Of a stretch of 64,000 bases of DNA, positions 1 through 18,726 are shown one piece after another. The stretch is from Larus michahellis. Its lineage: Eukaryota > Chordata > Aves > Charadriiformes > Laridae. Where the stretch lies: contig NC_133896.1 in assembly GCF_964199755.1 (NCBI RefSeq), positions 69,047,142 to 69,111,141 of the forward strand, read 5' to 3'. The translations under genes were made by a program, and so were the position numbers. The notes under the pieces are model-generated. The model was not told where the DNA came from. It worked only from the letters and a program-made list of their open reading frames with translations, and did not search any database. Each line of letters begins with the position of its first letter. Position 1 is the stretch's first letter.

Positions 1-2399
1 TAAGAAGGTACTATAATATGTGTGAAATGCAAAGACTTTCACACACAAAATTAAAAGCAAAAGAGGTTTTTGTATGATCACCAAAGAACTTCTTAGGAGT
101 GCACTGTTTTGTAGGGTGGCATGTTACTGTTCTAAAATAATCCACAATTCTGGCACTACTGGTGAATGACTTAGATAAACAATCTGTAGGGAGTGATGCA
201 CATCTGGTAAAGGAGTTAACTGTTCTTCATTTGCTATTGACATATTTGTATCTCTAGTCAGAACAGAACTGATAGATCACAGGACTTAGTTGTTCTCTTG
301 GCCTAAGATCTGGTGGAAATCTCTAGATTATTCAAAAATGCTGTTTTCAGAGAGGTGTCTATTTTTAAATAGAGAAAAAGGGGTTAGGTTTTATACAGCA
401 GTGTTAAGGTCTTTGTTTTTTTTTTTTTTTTAAATCCCTCTAAAAGGCTGATCTTGATAGAATCATAAACAATTGGAGATAATAACTCGTAACTGCACTG
501 CTCTGTTGCATTGCTCTGGAGGGCACCTATGGCACGGCACCCAGTCCATGTGCACATGAGAAGCCCTCTGAGAACATCCAGACCCTCCCAGTTGTGTGCA
601 GGCTGCGCATCACCCCAAGGAACATGGGCTATTCACAAGCCCTCTGGCAGTACCAGCAAAACCACTCTAGCACTCATGCCAAATTCACTTATTTGCACAC
701 CTCAGGACTCCATGGCAGGGTTTTTTTTACAATCATCAGCCTTACTTAGCTCTCGTCATCATCTAACAGTGTCACAAGGTAAAAGCTGAAGTGGGCAGGT
801 TTTGATAAGGCCACTGGGCAATCAACCCTCCCCATGCAGGGTGTGTTTCAAGCCTGTTCCATGTGGGACAGAGAGATGCCCCTACAAGGCCACCATCTGC
901 CAACACAAGTTGAATGCCAGCATTGAGCAAGATGTCTTTCTTTCCAAGAACCCAGGTCCAGGCCATATCTGCCTCACGTCTCTATGGAGCAGAGCCTAGA
1001 GGCCGACTTTGGAGTCAACAAAACTCACCGGTACCTGGGACTGCAGACCCACACTGTGCTTTCAGGCTACCCTCTAAATGTAGGCTGATGGTTTTCTGCC
1101 TAAGCGCTCGGCAACAAAGGCGGACAGAGCAACAGAAGTGAAACCTCATGAAAAACAATATGCCCAGGTCTTTCTTGGGGCTTTTACATTTGTGTCTGAC
1201 CATCACCCCAGACCAGCACAGAGGTCCACATCTGGTGGAGCTGTGAGCTTTAACATTTCAGATTGTCCGGAACACCGGAGTTCATCTGGAATGTTACCAG
1301 TTCCATTGGAAGAACACTAAAACGACCTATTTCTCAGTCTCAAAGCAATGACCTGGTGGTTTTCTGGAGAAGCGTGCCAATCAGATACCTTAAACAAAGC
1401 AGCAGACACAAATTATCACAGGAATTCTTCCTCTGTAAAAAATCCTTGTGGCTCCAGAAATCTCTGTAGCTTTTCCTAGCCAAAATTGAAGAGCAGTGAT
1501 TTGCAGGTTTATGTAAAGATCAGCAAAATGAAGACTATATATACCAAAGTAAATGTAAGTTTATAAAAACGAGTATGAACTATTTCACACTGTTAAAAGG
1601 TAGGCATTAGTTAGAGAAGATACATAGATGCTGGTTGCCAACAGTGGCAGAACTAATGTATTAATACCATCATGTCAAAGTGGATTAACTTAAATTTTAG
1701 GAATTGTGTATTTAAATTTCTACTGATTAAGCATCATAATAAACTGCATGTTTATAAAATCAGGGGATACGTTAATACTCAGATTCAAGCAATTAAGCGT
1801 GCCTTCCTCTTTGCTACCTAGGAGTTGCAAACACAAGGATTTCTCCACTGAGAGAAGCTGCTGAGAATGCTGAGCCAGTGCAGAAGGAGCGGACAATAAA
1901 TTGGTGGAGGCAACTGCCCTAATTTGGTGTGAGAACGTTTGTGTGATGCCTCCAGCTATGCCTTGCAATAAGCACTGCAATGAGAATCAAATTTCTTTCT
2001 GTGTTTGGACAGATGAGTTAGAGTCTTTGCTTAATACTGCCCTGTACTGCTGACAGCCCAGATGACTCTACACAGAAAGAGAAGCAATAGAAGTAAATTG
2101 AAACATTAATAGAGAGGCAGCTGGAGTAACGACAGAAAGAAGTCAGGCCATTATTTAAGAAACCTGGTAGGGCGCACTTCAGAATGGTAATTATATTTAC
2201 TTTCCAGTTGTCTGTTTTTGGTTTTTCTTCTATCCTTCTCTTTTTCATTAATTTGCTTTCTTACACCCTCTTGGTCTTCTGTATTGGAATTTAGGAGTGA
2301 TTTTTGTCTACACATGTGCATGCTGGCAGAACAGGGAGCTGGGATGGTATGTGTCTTGTAGGTGATATATATGGATAATACTCAGGTGTTAGAAAGTAC
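1..2399. other. Unassigned sequence upstream of TUBA8
   Basis: I see no convincing exon, repeat family or RNA gene here. Open frames on both strands are short, lack splice-site context and resemble no protein I recognise. A T-run sits near 415-432. In human the gene next to TUBA8 on this side is PEX26, so part of this stretch could be an upstream neighbour's 3' untranslated sequence. I see no PEX26 coding exon that would show it. Confidence 0.4.
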
Positions 2400-2716
2400 A
2401 GTGTACAGCGTGTTACGTGGCCACACTCGGATTTAATAAGCCCGCCAAACCAGGCGGGACTAAATTTGAAATCTGGGGCATATCTGAGCCCTGCCTGTCT
2501 GGGTGGCTTTGCATAGGCAGGGTGTCAGGGAGGAGCGCAGGAGGCGGCGATTCAGCGGGCAGAACGGCCGAGTCTGTGACTTATTCCACATCTCACGGTG
2601 ACACTGAAGCGCAGCAGCAGGTGCCGGGTGAGGGGCCCAGGCTGCCTCTGAGCTGGGCTCCTGCAAAGACCTGCCACCACTTATCCAAAAGGGAAGGAAA
2701 CACCGCTGGAGACACC
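2400..2716 (+). promoter_or_regulatory. TUBA8: TUBA8 promoter and 5' UTR region
   Basis: This short GC-richer stretch precedes the initiator codon at 2717-2719. The ATG sits in a good context (gacaccATGg) and is followed at once by a consensus splice donor (gtaagg). I see no clear TATA box at a convincing distance. An octamer-like TTTGCAT lies near 2508-2514. The start site was not determined, so the split between promoter and 5' UTR is unknown. Confidence 0.5.
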
Positions 2717-9702
<6,986 letters not shown>

Positions 9703-10051
9703 TTTTAAAATACACTTTGTTCCCAGTGAGCACAGAGTTGTCTGTGTATTGCACATGTCTACCATTAGGTCACCTTTTTTGTATGTAATATACAGAAATT
9801 TAGGAGGGGTCATACAGAGACATCTTTTATTCCATAAATTGCAGGTAAATTGTGCTGTAAGATATGATCAGTTGCAGTAATGCCCCAACACTCCCAGCAA
9901 TGCAAAAAGACTTGCTCTTCTTCCTTGAACTTCTAATGTAAGCCTTTTCAAGCTCTAATACACATGCTAAAACCACTACAATTCAGTATATGCAAGCTTA
10001 TAACAGAGCACAGTGAATCAGTGGAGTTTTTAAAATTCTAATCTGACATAC

Positions 10052-10533
10052 TGTCATGGTTTAGCCCCAGCCGGCAACTAAGTACCACACGGCCACTCGC
10101 TCACGCCTCCCTCCCCCCTGGGATGAATCAGAAGAAAGAGGTAAAACTACTGGGTTGGGATAAAGATGGTTTAATAGAACTGCAAAAGAAGAGAAAAACA
10201 ATAATACTGATGAAAGAATATACAAAGCGAGTGATAGTGCAATTGCTCACCACCTGGAACCCTATGCCCAGCCCGTTCCCAAGCAGTGATCCCTGCCCCC
10301 TCCAGCCAACTCCCCCAGTTATATACTGAGTATGACGACACATGGTATCAAATATCTCCCTGGCCAGCATGGGTCAGCCAACCTGGCTGTGTCCTCTCCC
10401 AGCTTCTTGTGAAAATTAACTCTCTAACAGCTGAAACCAGGCCATTATCCACCCCTTATTCTATACCACCTACGTCATGCCCAGATCCTACATTTTCCAA
10501 TTAATCACCACCACTTTTACTGTCTTTATGTAT

Positions 10534-10570
<37 letters not shown>

Positions 10571-11411
10571 GGCATCATTCCCTTAGTCTATGGGCCATCC
10601 CTCTAAAATGACCGTTAATTTAATCCATGACTATTGGGGTCCATCTTTCATAACAGTCTTTCAGGGCAGGAAAGATGGTGTGTGTGTGGTGTTGGATTGT
10701 TGCCTACTGCATCTGGAGCTCGTGGCTTGTGTACCTGGCACGGCTCGTGCCCACGGTCTGTGGGTTGAACATGTCAATCTCGAGGAAGCTGCTGGGTGCT
10801 AGCTGCTGAAGCTAGTTTCTGTACCATCACCGCTACAGTTTTCTCAGTTTCATGAAAGTTCATCCTTCATTAGCCTGGGTGATTCTTACCGTAACACCAT
10901 TGATATGGCATACAGCAACTGTAGTAGTGATGACATGCAGTGGCAGTATTATTTAGCAATTAACATCATACAATTTAATTATAGGCTATTCTCACCCAAA
11001 ATCAAATCCCCTCGAGATACACATCGGACTTGCCCATCCTTCCACATCATCCACCAAGTGCACCCAGGTCTTTGTGCAAAAGCAATCCCGCGGATGGGTT
11101 TGCCTTTGCCTGAGGCAGGACTAACCCATACTGTCTTCCCTAACATATTCTTCAAATGCACTACAGGGACTTTATCCCCTTCTACAGTATGTGGAAGTTT
11201 TGATTGGGCAGGGCCAGCTCGATTGGTAGATCCCCTGGTGTTAAGTGACTAGGTGGCTTTTGCTAAATGTGTATCCCAATGTTTGAAGGCCCCTCCACCC
11301 ATTGCTCTCAGTGTAGTTTTTGACAGTCCATTGTATCATTTGGTTTTCCTGGAGGCTGGTGCATGACAGGAGATGTAATATACCCACTCGATACCATGCT
11401 CTTTGGCCCAG
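10052..11411 (-). mobile_element. ERVL-like endogenous retrovirus remnant (3' LTR plus part of pol)
   Basis: An old, incomplete ERVL-like provirus on the minus strand. Its 3' LTR covers about 10052-10442 and starts on the plus strand with TGTCATGGTTTAGCC, the reverse complement of the end of the LTR at 11552-11937. Internal sequence follows to about 11411. A minus-strand stretch at 10979-11161 resembles the C-terminal part of a retroviral integrase (GKTVWVSP followed by a GCTWWMMWKDGQV-like segment). The element is broken and lacks its 5' part. The right boundary is approximate, near a short 'ctttatgcat' repeat. It is a fossil without a host role that I can see. Confidence 0.75.
10541..10568. 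repeat. (CA)n microsatellite
   Basis: A run of about 14 CA units, entered through 'tatacatata', inside the internal part of the ERVL-like remnant. It is a simple repeat and likely length-polymorphic. Confidence 0.95.
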
Positions 11412-11546
11412 GTGCTTTATGCATTCTATGCTTTATGCATACTTTATGCATTCTAAAAAACTAGGTGTTGAGTTCCTAACTTCCTGAAAGCTTTTTAAAT
11501 CTTATCCTGATTATCAATGTTATAGTTTATTTTATCAGAAAGGACA

Positions 11547-11942
11547 CTTAGTGTCCTGGTTTCAGCTAGGATAGGGTTAATTTTCAAGGGGACACAGCCT
11601 GGGTGGCTGACCCAAACTGGCCCAGGGGATATTTGATACCATGCTGAGTATAAAACTGGGGGAGTTGGCTGGGGGGGATGGGAATCGCTGCTGGGGACTG
11701 GGCTGGGCATTGGGCGGTGAGCAAAATTGTACTGTGTATTACTCACTTTGTATATTCTTTTATCAGTACTATTGTTGCTGTTTTCCTCTTTCCTTTGCTG
11801 TTCTGTTAAACTGCCTTTATCCCAACCCACAAGTTTTGACTTTTTCTTTCAATTCTCTCCCCATCCCACTGGAGGTGGGGGGAAAGAGGAGTGAGCAAGC
11901 AGCAGAGTTTGTTGCCAGCTGGGGCTAAACCATGACACTTAG
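11547..11942 (+). mobile_element. Solo LTR of the same ERVL-like family, with 5-bp target duplication
   Basis: An LTR of 386 bp (11552-11937) begins TGTCCTGGTTTCAGC and ends GGGGCTAAACCATGACA. It is flanked by the direct repeat CTTAG (11547-11551 and 11938-11942), so it is a single LTR left after recombination between the two ends of a provirus. It is an inverted copy of the LTR at 10052-10442. Its clean ends and matching target duplication suggest it is younger than the neighbouring remnant. Confidence 0.85.
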
Positions 11943-14900
11943 GAATAAGAATCCCTGCTCCTGCAGTAGTCAACAAACTCTTTGGAATGGTTTGGAGATT
12001 ACTTTAGAAGCGCTGTGGCAGTTATCAGGAGCTAGCAGCTTCTGTCAAAGTGACACTACACCACGACACTCAGCAGGCAGTGTATTTCGAGACCTGAACA
12101 CTGAATCTTTCAGCTTTAACCATCCCTTCATCTCAGCACACTTTCTGGGCTCAGACTTCTGCCCGCTACCTGTTTTGGAAGTGGCATGTCACAACTGACT
12201 TCCACAGGCAAAGCTTAAAATATTCTTAAATAAGATATATGCTTCTCTTAATCGAGCATTCAGGCTCTCACAGGGGTCATTACCAAAAGCCACTTCAGCT
12301 GCACGCTGCTTCGCTAGCTTCCACAGTCTGTCAAACCTGGTTCCTGTTTAATCTCCAGTGTCGGTTTGCACTTTGCTCAGGTGGTTTAACTGTCTCTAGG
12401 CAACATAAGGCTTAGCAGTTCTATCTCTCATCCTCCCTTCTATCAGGTAAACACCACACAAGCTAGCAACAGAAAGGGAACATCACTAAATTTAAACCAT
12501 TGCCAAGAGGCTGTGTCAGAGTCACAGCAAAGATGCTGAGTCATTTGTACCCTTCTGCTCACAAGCCTCTCTAGATACCAGTCCATGTGACAACTCAGGA
12601 ACCTTTTCACTGCCACTGCTGCCTTGGTTGAAGAGCTCTGACTGCCAGGCAGCTGTGCTGCCTCCAACAGAGCCAGGCCCTCCATAACCTGCCCAGGGGG
12701 TATGCAACTGGGACCTCTGTTGTGGGGACTGCAACAACAACAGCTCTGATGTGCTCCAGGCAACCGCTCTGAAAGCCTCCTATGCCCTGTCTCAGGGCAT
12801 GGTTCAGGGAAGCAGGGCAAGGGCTGCACAGAGGGACCCAACGCAGGGCTGGGAGCACATGCTGTCCCCACCGCTGCTAACAGAAGAACTGAGGACAGTT
12901 TAGCCTCTCTCCATAATAAATCCATGTTAGCGTAACCCTTCCCCCAGATGGTGCACCCAAAGTGATCTGTGTTACATGGCAAATGGGAGGCAGTGAACAT
13001 CCCTTCCCATCATTGTCAGGGTTGCATTTATCCTTCTCCAAAGACATGAAGTTTTCTAGCCACTCCCCCTAAGGGCTGGCTCTTTAGTTCAAGGTGTTAC
13101 AGCAACAAATGGTATGTTAATACTAGGAACACTTATATCACATAATGACTTGTAGTGCATCTTTGCTGCAGAAATATTAAAACACACTTCCACATTCAAC
13201 TCCTAAATTGCCTCTACAACCAACAAACGTCTGTATAATACAGGAAGGAGATGGCAAGTCAGGGCCATGTTAAGCCTCACCACACCTGTTTTTTCTGTAA
13301 CATTCCTTGAATTTAGTAATGTAGTGAGACAACAGCTGAAGGCTTCTGCATAGCACATGGGAATTCAGTTTGTTAGCAGCTTATAGAAGGGGCTTTTCTG
13401 AGGGGCAAACAGGTGCCCCAAAGACACCAGTGAGCTCCTAGGGAGCAAAGAAAGGGAGACGGAAGCCACCAGGATCTCTGCAAAGCCTGTGGAAGGGTTT
13501 TCTCTTTGTGGAAGGGAAGGAAAGGAAAAAACCTTTCCCCTCACTAACCCTTCACGTCCTGCAAAACCAATCCTACAGGCAGAGAGGAAGGGTTTAGGGT
13601 TTGAACCTGTCCCTGGGGACCGCCTGGTGGCAGCTGCAAGGGAAGCACGTGGTGTCTCTGACTCCGCGGAGTTCCTCCCTAAAAGGCAGGCAGGTGTGCC
13701 CTGCCAAATCGCACAGGGAGTCTCCTTTCTGGGGTCCCAGAGACTCAATCCGCTTCACACATATAGCAGGACTCCCTATATCACCCACACCCTTTCCCTG
13801 GTCAGCAGACATCTGCAGGGCAGCATCACTTACCTTTAAACTCTCCTCCCTCCTCAGGTGGAGCAAAGCTGGGTCAGTGGCCATCCTCCAACAAGCAAAG
13901 CTGGGTGGGGGTGCTGCACCCCTCCGTTCCTCCTGCAGACATCCAGGAACAAGACAGAGGGGGAAGCTTGGAAACCCAACGTACACGCTGGAGAAGCGGC
14001 CACCCAAGCACTTCTGCTCGTCCCCACATAGGTGACTCGTTGAGGTCTGAAGTCTCACAGCTTGGGTTGGCACTGGCATGTTTGTTTGTCACTGTGCTGC
14101 CATTCGTAAATCCCGCTGCACACCACGGCCCACCGCCAGCCAGGAAAGCCTTTCAGTTTGCCACAAGGATTAAGTTTCTAAAGGAGTTACTTATTCGGGG
14201 TTATTTTAAACAAGCCATTTCTTGCTTGTAGGTAGGCTACTGTAGACCTTGACAAGAGTTTGGCTTTTCTGTTGCTTTTGTGGCTAAACTCAAAAAACGC
14301 CAGGCTGAAGACATGTCTGCTTGCAAGAAATAACAAGCAACCACACGAAGTCTGGGCAAAAGAAACCCCCTGAGGGATGGCCTCCACCGAAGAAGAGTTT
14401 TTTTTTTTTTCCTGTAGAGTTCAATTTCTCACCCCTTCCTTTAAAGCTCACTCTTGCCTGCCTCTGCCCAGAAGAAACCAGACTGAACCAGTTGGAGGTG
14501 TTGGAGCCGGGGCGGGGGGGGGGGGGCACAGACAGAGGGGGCTGCTGCCTTCCGCCAGTGGGGTGGCTGTTAAACGAGAAGCCACTGCCCGAGCATTCAC
14601 ACACTGTTCATGGTGTCACATCCTCCTTCTTCAGGCTTAACGCTGGGTTTCCTGCAGCAGAGTCTCAGGAGTCAGATTTCGTAAAATAATTAATTAATTT
14701 AATTGAAAGGTATAGCAGGCAAGAACAGCTTGGGCTGGGTGCCTCCAAAGAGAGGGACCCTGAACAAAGAAATCTCTGGGCAATTATACCCTTGTGATCC
14801 ATACACCCGCCCTTCACGCACCGTCCACATGTCTTTTAGTCTAATGGTGATTTTTGGTTTAGGGTCTTCTAACACCTAATTGGATTCTTTTTCCGTGTCC

Positions 14901-15029
14901 AGGCAGACAGGACAGGCTCTTATCTTCTTGATTTGCAGCTTAGGTCAAGGGTTGGAGCCTCTGTATCTTCTGGTTTACATCCCTTCTGCACCTGTCCTTG
15001 TTGGCAGAACATGGGGAACCAAATCAGTG
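11943..15029. other. Intergenic stretch between TUBA8 and USP18
   Basis: I see no gene. Open frames at 12443-13000, 13594-14079 and nearby lack recognisable domains and overlap each other on both strands. The stretch holds a T-run near 14399-14411, a 13-base G-run at 14514-14526 and an A/T-rich patch at about 14685-14705. Confidence 0.45.
14511..14526 (+). repeat. G-run (13 consecutive G)
   Basis: GGC followed by thirteen G, next to more G-rich sequence (gccggggc). It could form G-quadruplex structures or be a length-variable homopolymer. No linked gene feature is visible. Confidence 0.85.
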
Positions 15030-15297
15030 ATGCCTAGTGACAGGACAAAGGGCAATGGGCACAAATTGGAACACAGGAAATTCCATCTGAACAGGAAGAA
15101 AAACTTCTTTGAGGGTGACAGAGCACTGGAACAGGCTGCCCAGAGAGGTGGTGGAGTCTGCTTCTCTGGAGACATTCAAAACCTGCCTGGACGCGTTCCT
15201 GTGCAACCTGCTCTAGGTGACCCTGGTCTGGCAGGGGGGTTGGACTAGATGATCCCCAGAGGTCCCTTCCAACCCCTACCATTCTGTGATTCTGTGA
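15030..15297 (+). mobile_element. CR1 LINE 3' fragment upstream of the USP18 promoter
   Basis: CR1 3' region: 'cactggaacaggctgcccag', 'gacattcaaaacctgcctgg', 'ggttggactagatgatcc', 'cccttccaacccc' and the terminal ATTCTGTGATTCTGTGA. It is in sense orientation, 5'-truncated, and ends about 180 bp before the GC-rich USP18 promoter. Confidence 0.93.
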
Positions 15298-15713
15298 AAG
15301 TTCTGGACTTGAGAGAAACACTACCAAACCATTAGTACTTTCCCATGCTAAAAGATTAAACAACATCACCTGCTAGTAAAAGTACTGAGAAGAATAGCTT
15401 TCTCACCGCCTAAAGGTTTCAGCAAATCTAGCTACTCGTGCTAAATCGAGCTAAGCAAGCAGCACAGATCACACCAAATCATAATTTGGGCGCCGCACTA
15501 ATTACAATCCCTGGTGTCTGTGGAGTTCAGCCCGGGCCCGTGGCCTCAGAGACGAGCGGGCAGCCCCTCAGCATAAAAAGGGGGGCTAATGGCACCTAGG
15601 CCGCTCTTCTACCTCTCCCCGCCGAGTCGCTCTGCCCTGAGGCGCCGCCACGCCGGCAGCGGCGGGGGTCGGCGCGGCGTGAGGCGGAGCGGCCGCCCAC
15701 GGCGACGGAGCCG

Positions 15714-15727
15714 AGTTTCGCTTTCTG
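15714..15727 (+). promoter_or_regulatory. Interferon-stimulated response element (ISRE)
   Basis: The sequence AGTTTCGCTTTCTG fits the ISRE consensus AGTTTCNNTTTC, the site bound by ISGF3 (STAT1/STAT2/IRF9) and by IRFs. It lies about 250 bp before the predicted first splice donor of USP18, a classical interferon-induced gene. Confidence 0.85.
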
Positions 15728-15747
15728 TCCCTGCGCTCGGGCGGAGC

Positions 15748-15761
15748 GGGAAATGAAAACT
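15748..15761 (+). promoter_or_regulatory. Second IRF/ETS-type element
   Basis: The sequence GGGAAATGAAAACT contains GGAANNGAAA, the ETS-IRF composite pattern. It is also a near-match to an ISRE but with a one-base spacer between its GAAA halves. It lies 20 bp after the perfect ISRE, so the two could act together. Confidence 0.6.
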
Positions 15762-15764
15762 AAA

Positions 15765-15974
15765 AGGCGGAGCGGGAGCTGCCGCTGCTGCCCTCTGACG
15801 AGACCGGCGAGGCAGAGCGAGCGCCGATCCGCCCTGCAGCACCTCCTCGGCTGGCAGCGGCTGGGCGGGCCGGCCAGACTGAGGAGCTCCGCAGGGGTGC
15901 CTCTGTGCGGCAAGACGTGGTGTCCCGAGTGCCTGCCGCCGAGGCTCGAAGCGCTCCGGGTGCTGCGGGAATTG
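15765..15974 (+). other. USP18: Predicted non-coding first exon of USP18
   Basis: Its 3' boundary is the donor ATTG|gtaaga. The 5' end is not known and is placed just after the ISRE pair. The first coding exon at 18708 starts after a good acceptor (ttctgcag) with 19 untranslated bases, so an upstream non-coding exon is needed. This GC-rich block is the best candidate. The mammalian gene also begins with a non-coding exon. Confidence 0.55.
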
Positions 15975-15984
15975 GTAAGACCCG

Positions 15985-16022
15985 ACCCCCCCCCCCCCCA
16001 CACACACACTTTTTTTTTTTTT
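15985..16022. repeat. C-run, (CA)n, T-run composite tract
   Basis: About 14 C, then several CA units, then about 13 T, starting some 10 bp inside the predicted first intron of USP18. The T-run ends in 'cctg'. It is a length-variable simple tract directly beside a splice donor. Confidence 0.9.
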
Positions 16023-18726
16023 CCTGTTTGTCAGAATGGGACAAGCCAGAGCCACAGTGCGGCAGGAGGGTGGGGGGGGAGAGAGGGAAGAAAAGGGAGC
16101 AGAATAAATGAGGTAGTTTGACGGTGAAGTGAGATGTCTTGTTTCGGTTGCATCCGAGAAAAGTGTGGAGGTGAAGGGCACGCGTCCCTGCGGCAGCCCT
16201 TTCGGGGAGCGCCTCGAGGCTGCTACCTTCTCCCCCGGGGCTGCTGGCTCGCAGCCCCCCTCCTGCCCCAGCACCATATCCCTGGCTGATTGCTCCCCCA
16301 GGATACCCGTGAAGGGAAAGGAGCGAGGGTGGTGGGGAAGAGACGAGAAGGCACAGGGAGCTGGTGGCCCTCCTCAGTCGGAGGGCAGCTTCGGGGGCTT
16401 GTGGTACAGGGGTGTGAAGGGACGGCTGGGGGTTTGTCGTGAGAGGCCGGTGCCTTGGTTGGGCAGACGGGCTGTGGAGCAGGGCAGGGTGAACGGGAGG
16501 CCCCAGGGCTTGCTGAGGGACGGCAAGCGAGGGGGCTAGCTGGTTACAGGGCAGGAGTTACGGGGAGGGTATCGCCGCTACCTCTTCTCTGCCTGGAACC
16601 TGCCGTGCGGTCGCTTGGCTCAGCCAAGGCACCTGCGCTGAGGGAGCAGCACCGAGTGCCGCCCATGACCTGCAAAGGAAACCAAGAAGCGACCCAGCTC
16701 CTCCGGTGAGAGAGAAGAAATCAGGGGCAAGAAGGGAGCCTGCTTCTCAATTCCTATGCTCCCTCACCAGTTTTTTTTTTGCAGGGAAAGAAAGGTCAAG
16801 TGCAAACCTTAGGAACGCTGTATTTCTGATAGCCGAAATGGGGCAGTTCTGTGCACGGGTTGGGAAGTTTTGTTTGCGTCCCTGTTCCTGTGTCAGGGTT
16901 CCTGCCAGTAGTGCCTGGGCAGAGCCTCATCAAACCGGAGACCCAAATCCTCCCATGTCTGTATCCCCCTGCACCTTCCTGCGCAATATCTTTCTACCCA
17001 CTTCTCAAGTCACCTGAAGCCTTGTAGCCCTGAGCTTGCTCTTTCATCCCACCCTTAATCCTACATCTCCTCCCCAAAGCTGTGTCTTGCAAGTTCCCCT
17101 CATTCCCAGTACATCCCTAGCTGTTGTTTAGCTACCTCTACTCTGCCTCTCTCCCTCCTTTCTGTCTCCTTTGGCATCCCGGGTGGCTGTGAGCGTTACT
17201 TACCTGCTGGCTGACATTACACCAGCTAAAGCCCAGTGGCTCTCACTGTACAAGCAACGATGGGCTCCTGCTCCAGCTGGGCTTTCAGAAACCTGAATGC
17301 CTGGTTAAATCCCTTCCAGGGCGAGAGGCACGGTGAGTTCGGACCGCATTTTGCTGAGGAAGAAATAGAGCCTGATTTCTCTTTTCCTGCATAGCTGTTC
17401 TAATCACTGGGTTTGGATATAAAAAGCAATATTCTTGTATCTGTCTTTGAATGTCTGAGTTTATTTTTTTTTCTGAATAAAACTCCTCAGCAAATTTGAC
17501 AGCGTTTAGTGAATCCGAGTCTATGACGCTTTGAGTTCAAAAGTAATCTTGAAAAGTAAAGAATCGAAAGTACAGTTGGGGAAAAAATATACTTGGGGGG
17601 GGAATACATTTCTAGTTTCCCTGCCTGAGAAATTCTGCAGAAACTTTGATATTTGACATTATTAGGCAGAGTTAACCTGAAAAATAACAGGCTTGTAAAG
17701 CAAAGATTTTCTATTTGTGATTTTTTTTTATTATTTCCCTTTCTTGGTAGCTTTTCTTCATTCTTTCGGCACTTGGCCTTGGGTTCATTTAACATGCTGT
17801 TTAATATTTCTAAAATGATTTCTGAGCATTTGCTTTCTGTTTTTTTTCCTCTTGTGAATACATCCCTAAGCACATCCTTTTTTTCTGATTCTGCCTTCCT
17901 GTTGGAGGTGGGCTTTTAAAAGGGTTCAATTTTGTGTAATTGCATTGGAGCACTTGTCACATTGTTTTGCTTGCATATTTTTACTTTGGTGATTTTTTAA
18001 AAGCTTTTATTTAAAGAGCCAGCAGCTGAGTCATAAGAGTCTGTCAGAGTAATGGTCTGTTCAATACTCCCTTGAAAATCAAGGCACTATAATGGTTCTC
18101 TTGCTTAAACAGTTACTTTGAAGGAGCATAAAAAGAAGCTGATATTTAGGTGCTTAAATGCCTTTAAAAATTAGTCCAAAGTGGCATAGTAGAGCTGTGA
18201 CTAAGTTGCTTAAAAACAATGCAGAGGGCCCAGTACAGAAAACAAACAAATGCTTACCAGCTCAAAGGCTAGAGAAGGTGAAATTTGCCCTTTTGAACCC
18301 TTGGGATACTTTGGGTGATAAAGCATTACTTTTACTAAACAGAGGACTTTGGCAACATATGCCGTTTGGACAATTTTAATCATGTTATTTACCAAGTCTT
18401 CTTAACAGGGATATCTGGAGTTCCCTGGCTAGGCGGAGCTGTTTCTGTGGAATCAAAGGTTCGTTTATTTATTTAGCCACAAAAAGGAAGACGGGATGAG
18501 CAATTGCCCTCTGTGTCTGTTACCTTGCCAATAGCTGTCACACCTACAATGCCCATGTTAAGTGAAATATACCAAATGCTGGTCACAGCAGTCTTACTAG
18601 TTTTATTGACATTCCAGTTTGTTCGTAACGAAAATATCAAATATAAAGACAAATCCTGTGTTTCTGGGTGCTCCCTGTCTTACTGATCTTTCTGTGTCTT
18701 TCTGCAGTCTTTGTACAATATTGTTG

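Larger units (their letters stand above)
15480..15974 (+). promoter_or_regulatory. USP18: GC-rich USP18 promoter and first-exon region
   Basis: A CpG-rich block unlike its surroundings. It contains a perfect ISRE at 15714-15727 and a second IRF-type element at 15748-15761, and ends at a good splice donor (ATTG|gtaaga, 15974/15975). An A-rich TATA-like box (gcataaaaag) lies at 15571-15580. It is upstream of both ISREs, so it need not be the one used. The block fits an interferon-inducible promoter. Confidence 0.7.

Noticed and set aside
12443-13000. 185-codon minus-strand open frame between TUBA8 and USP18
   Set aside because: No recognised domain, no splice context that makes sense and low-complexity Ser/Pro/Ala stretches; treated as chance.
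15753-16121. Open frame through the USP18 first exon as a longer N-terminus
   Set aside because: It is out of phase with the exon at 18708 and passes through the donor and simple-repeat tract.
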